DNA from: Candidatus Gastranaerophilales bacterium
GTDB lineage: Bacteria > Cyanobacteriota > Vampirovibrionia > Gastranaerophilales > Gastranaerophilaceae
Assembly (NCBI GenBank): GCA_910588555.1
Contig: CAJUPC010000024.1
Span: 1-31,623 of the forward strand
Direction of reading: 5' to 3'
Length of the DNA stretch: 31,623 nt
Part shown: positions 31,595-31,623 of the stretch, piece after piece
Layout of the letters: the number at the start of each line of letters is the position of its first letter
Numbering within the stretch: position 1 is the stretch's first letter
Program-made: the position numbers and the translations under genes
The notes under the pieces: generated by a model
The model's input: the letters and a program-made list of their open reading frames with translations, nothing else
The model's database searches: none
Told to the model about the DNA's origin: nothing

Positions 31595-31606
31595 GGGGGG
31601 GGGGGG
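31595..31606 (+). repeat. Third G12 homopolymer, near the window end
   Basis: Twelve Gs flanked by TC and CAATCACAGC; with its flanks it is identical over 20 bp to the prepilin 2 tract (TC-G12-CAATCA). On the plus strand no start codon precedes it in any frame that runs through the tract, so unlike the other two it is not inside a recognisable leader here. Confidence 0.85.
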
Positions 31607-31623
31607 CAATCACAGCACTATGC

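Noticed and set aside
31430..31609. A 60-residue N-terminal extension of prepilin 3 beginning at TTG 31609 with a Pro tract encoded by the complementary C tract
   Set aside because: A consensus promoter (31466-31493) and GGAGG lie inside it, the extension has no family resemblance, and a seven-residue leader is normal for prepilins.
1..31623. CRISPR arrays, tRNA/rRNA genes, insertion sequences, prophage or toxin-antitoxin genes
   Set aside because: No regularly spaced repeats, no tRNA T-arm or anticodon structure, and no transposase, integrase or phage-like frame were seen in the gaps or genes.

Overview
Organism. The window is AT-rich, densely coding and very probably from a non-photosynthetic member of the cyanobacterial phylum (Melainabacteria/Vampirovibrionia, most like gut Gastranaerophilales). 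The main evidence is a split RNA polymerase beta-prime subunit (rpoC1 and rpoC2 as separate genes) and an insertion of about 650 residues in the RpoC2 trigger loop, the size of cyanobacterial SI3. Rubrerythrin fits an anaerobic or microaerobic life. Short-leader prepilins beginning FTLAEVLITLGIIG fit the lineage. I see no photosynthesis gene, rRNA, tRNA, CRISPR array, transposase or phage gene.

Layout. 1-2.8 kb: a cut-off HEAT-like gene, a 58-aa gene, prepilin 1 with an in-frame G11 tract, cobO, and a 5-formyl-THF cyclo-ligase. 2.8-9.7 kb: mostly minus-strand genes: a Met/Gln-rich coiled-coil protein, clpP, rubrerythrin, a MalK-type ABC ATPase behind a degenerate histidine kinase, aroQ, a probable small RNA with a CU-rich element, and several small unknowns. 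9.8-10.5 kb: prepilin 2, whose G12 tract puts the leader out of frame with the body. 10.5-19.6 kb: rpoB-rpoC1-rpoC2 on the minus strand. 20-28 kb: a secreted unknown, a two-domain M16 protease, and an operon of peptide-type binding protein, two permeases and MgtC/SapB. 28-29.4 kb: a NarL-type regulator and a soluble histidine kinase. 29.6-31.6 kb: rmuC, prepilin 3, and a third G12 tract 17 nt before the window end.

Main result. Three long G tracts share the frame TC-Gn-CA(A/C)TC. Two lie inside the leader-coding part of type IV prepilin-like genes, one reading ON (G11) and one OFF (G12). They look like dispersed phase-variable (contingency) pilin loci in a lineage where I know of no described system of this kind. 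Homopolymer length is also where sequencing and assembly err most, so the ON/OFF reading needs read-level checking. Other leads are a candidate Yfr1-like small RNA at about 8311-8407, a PAS histidine kinase that has lost its phospho-accepting histidine and much of its ATP site, and several structured elements in the rpo operon.
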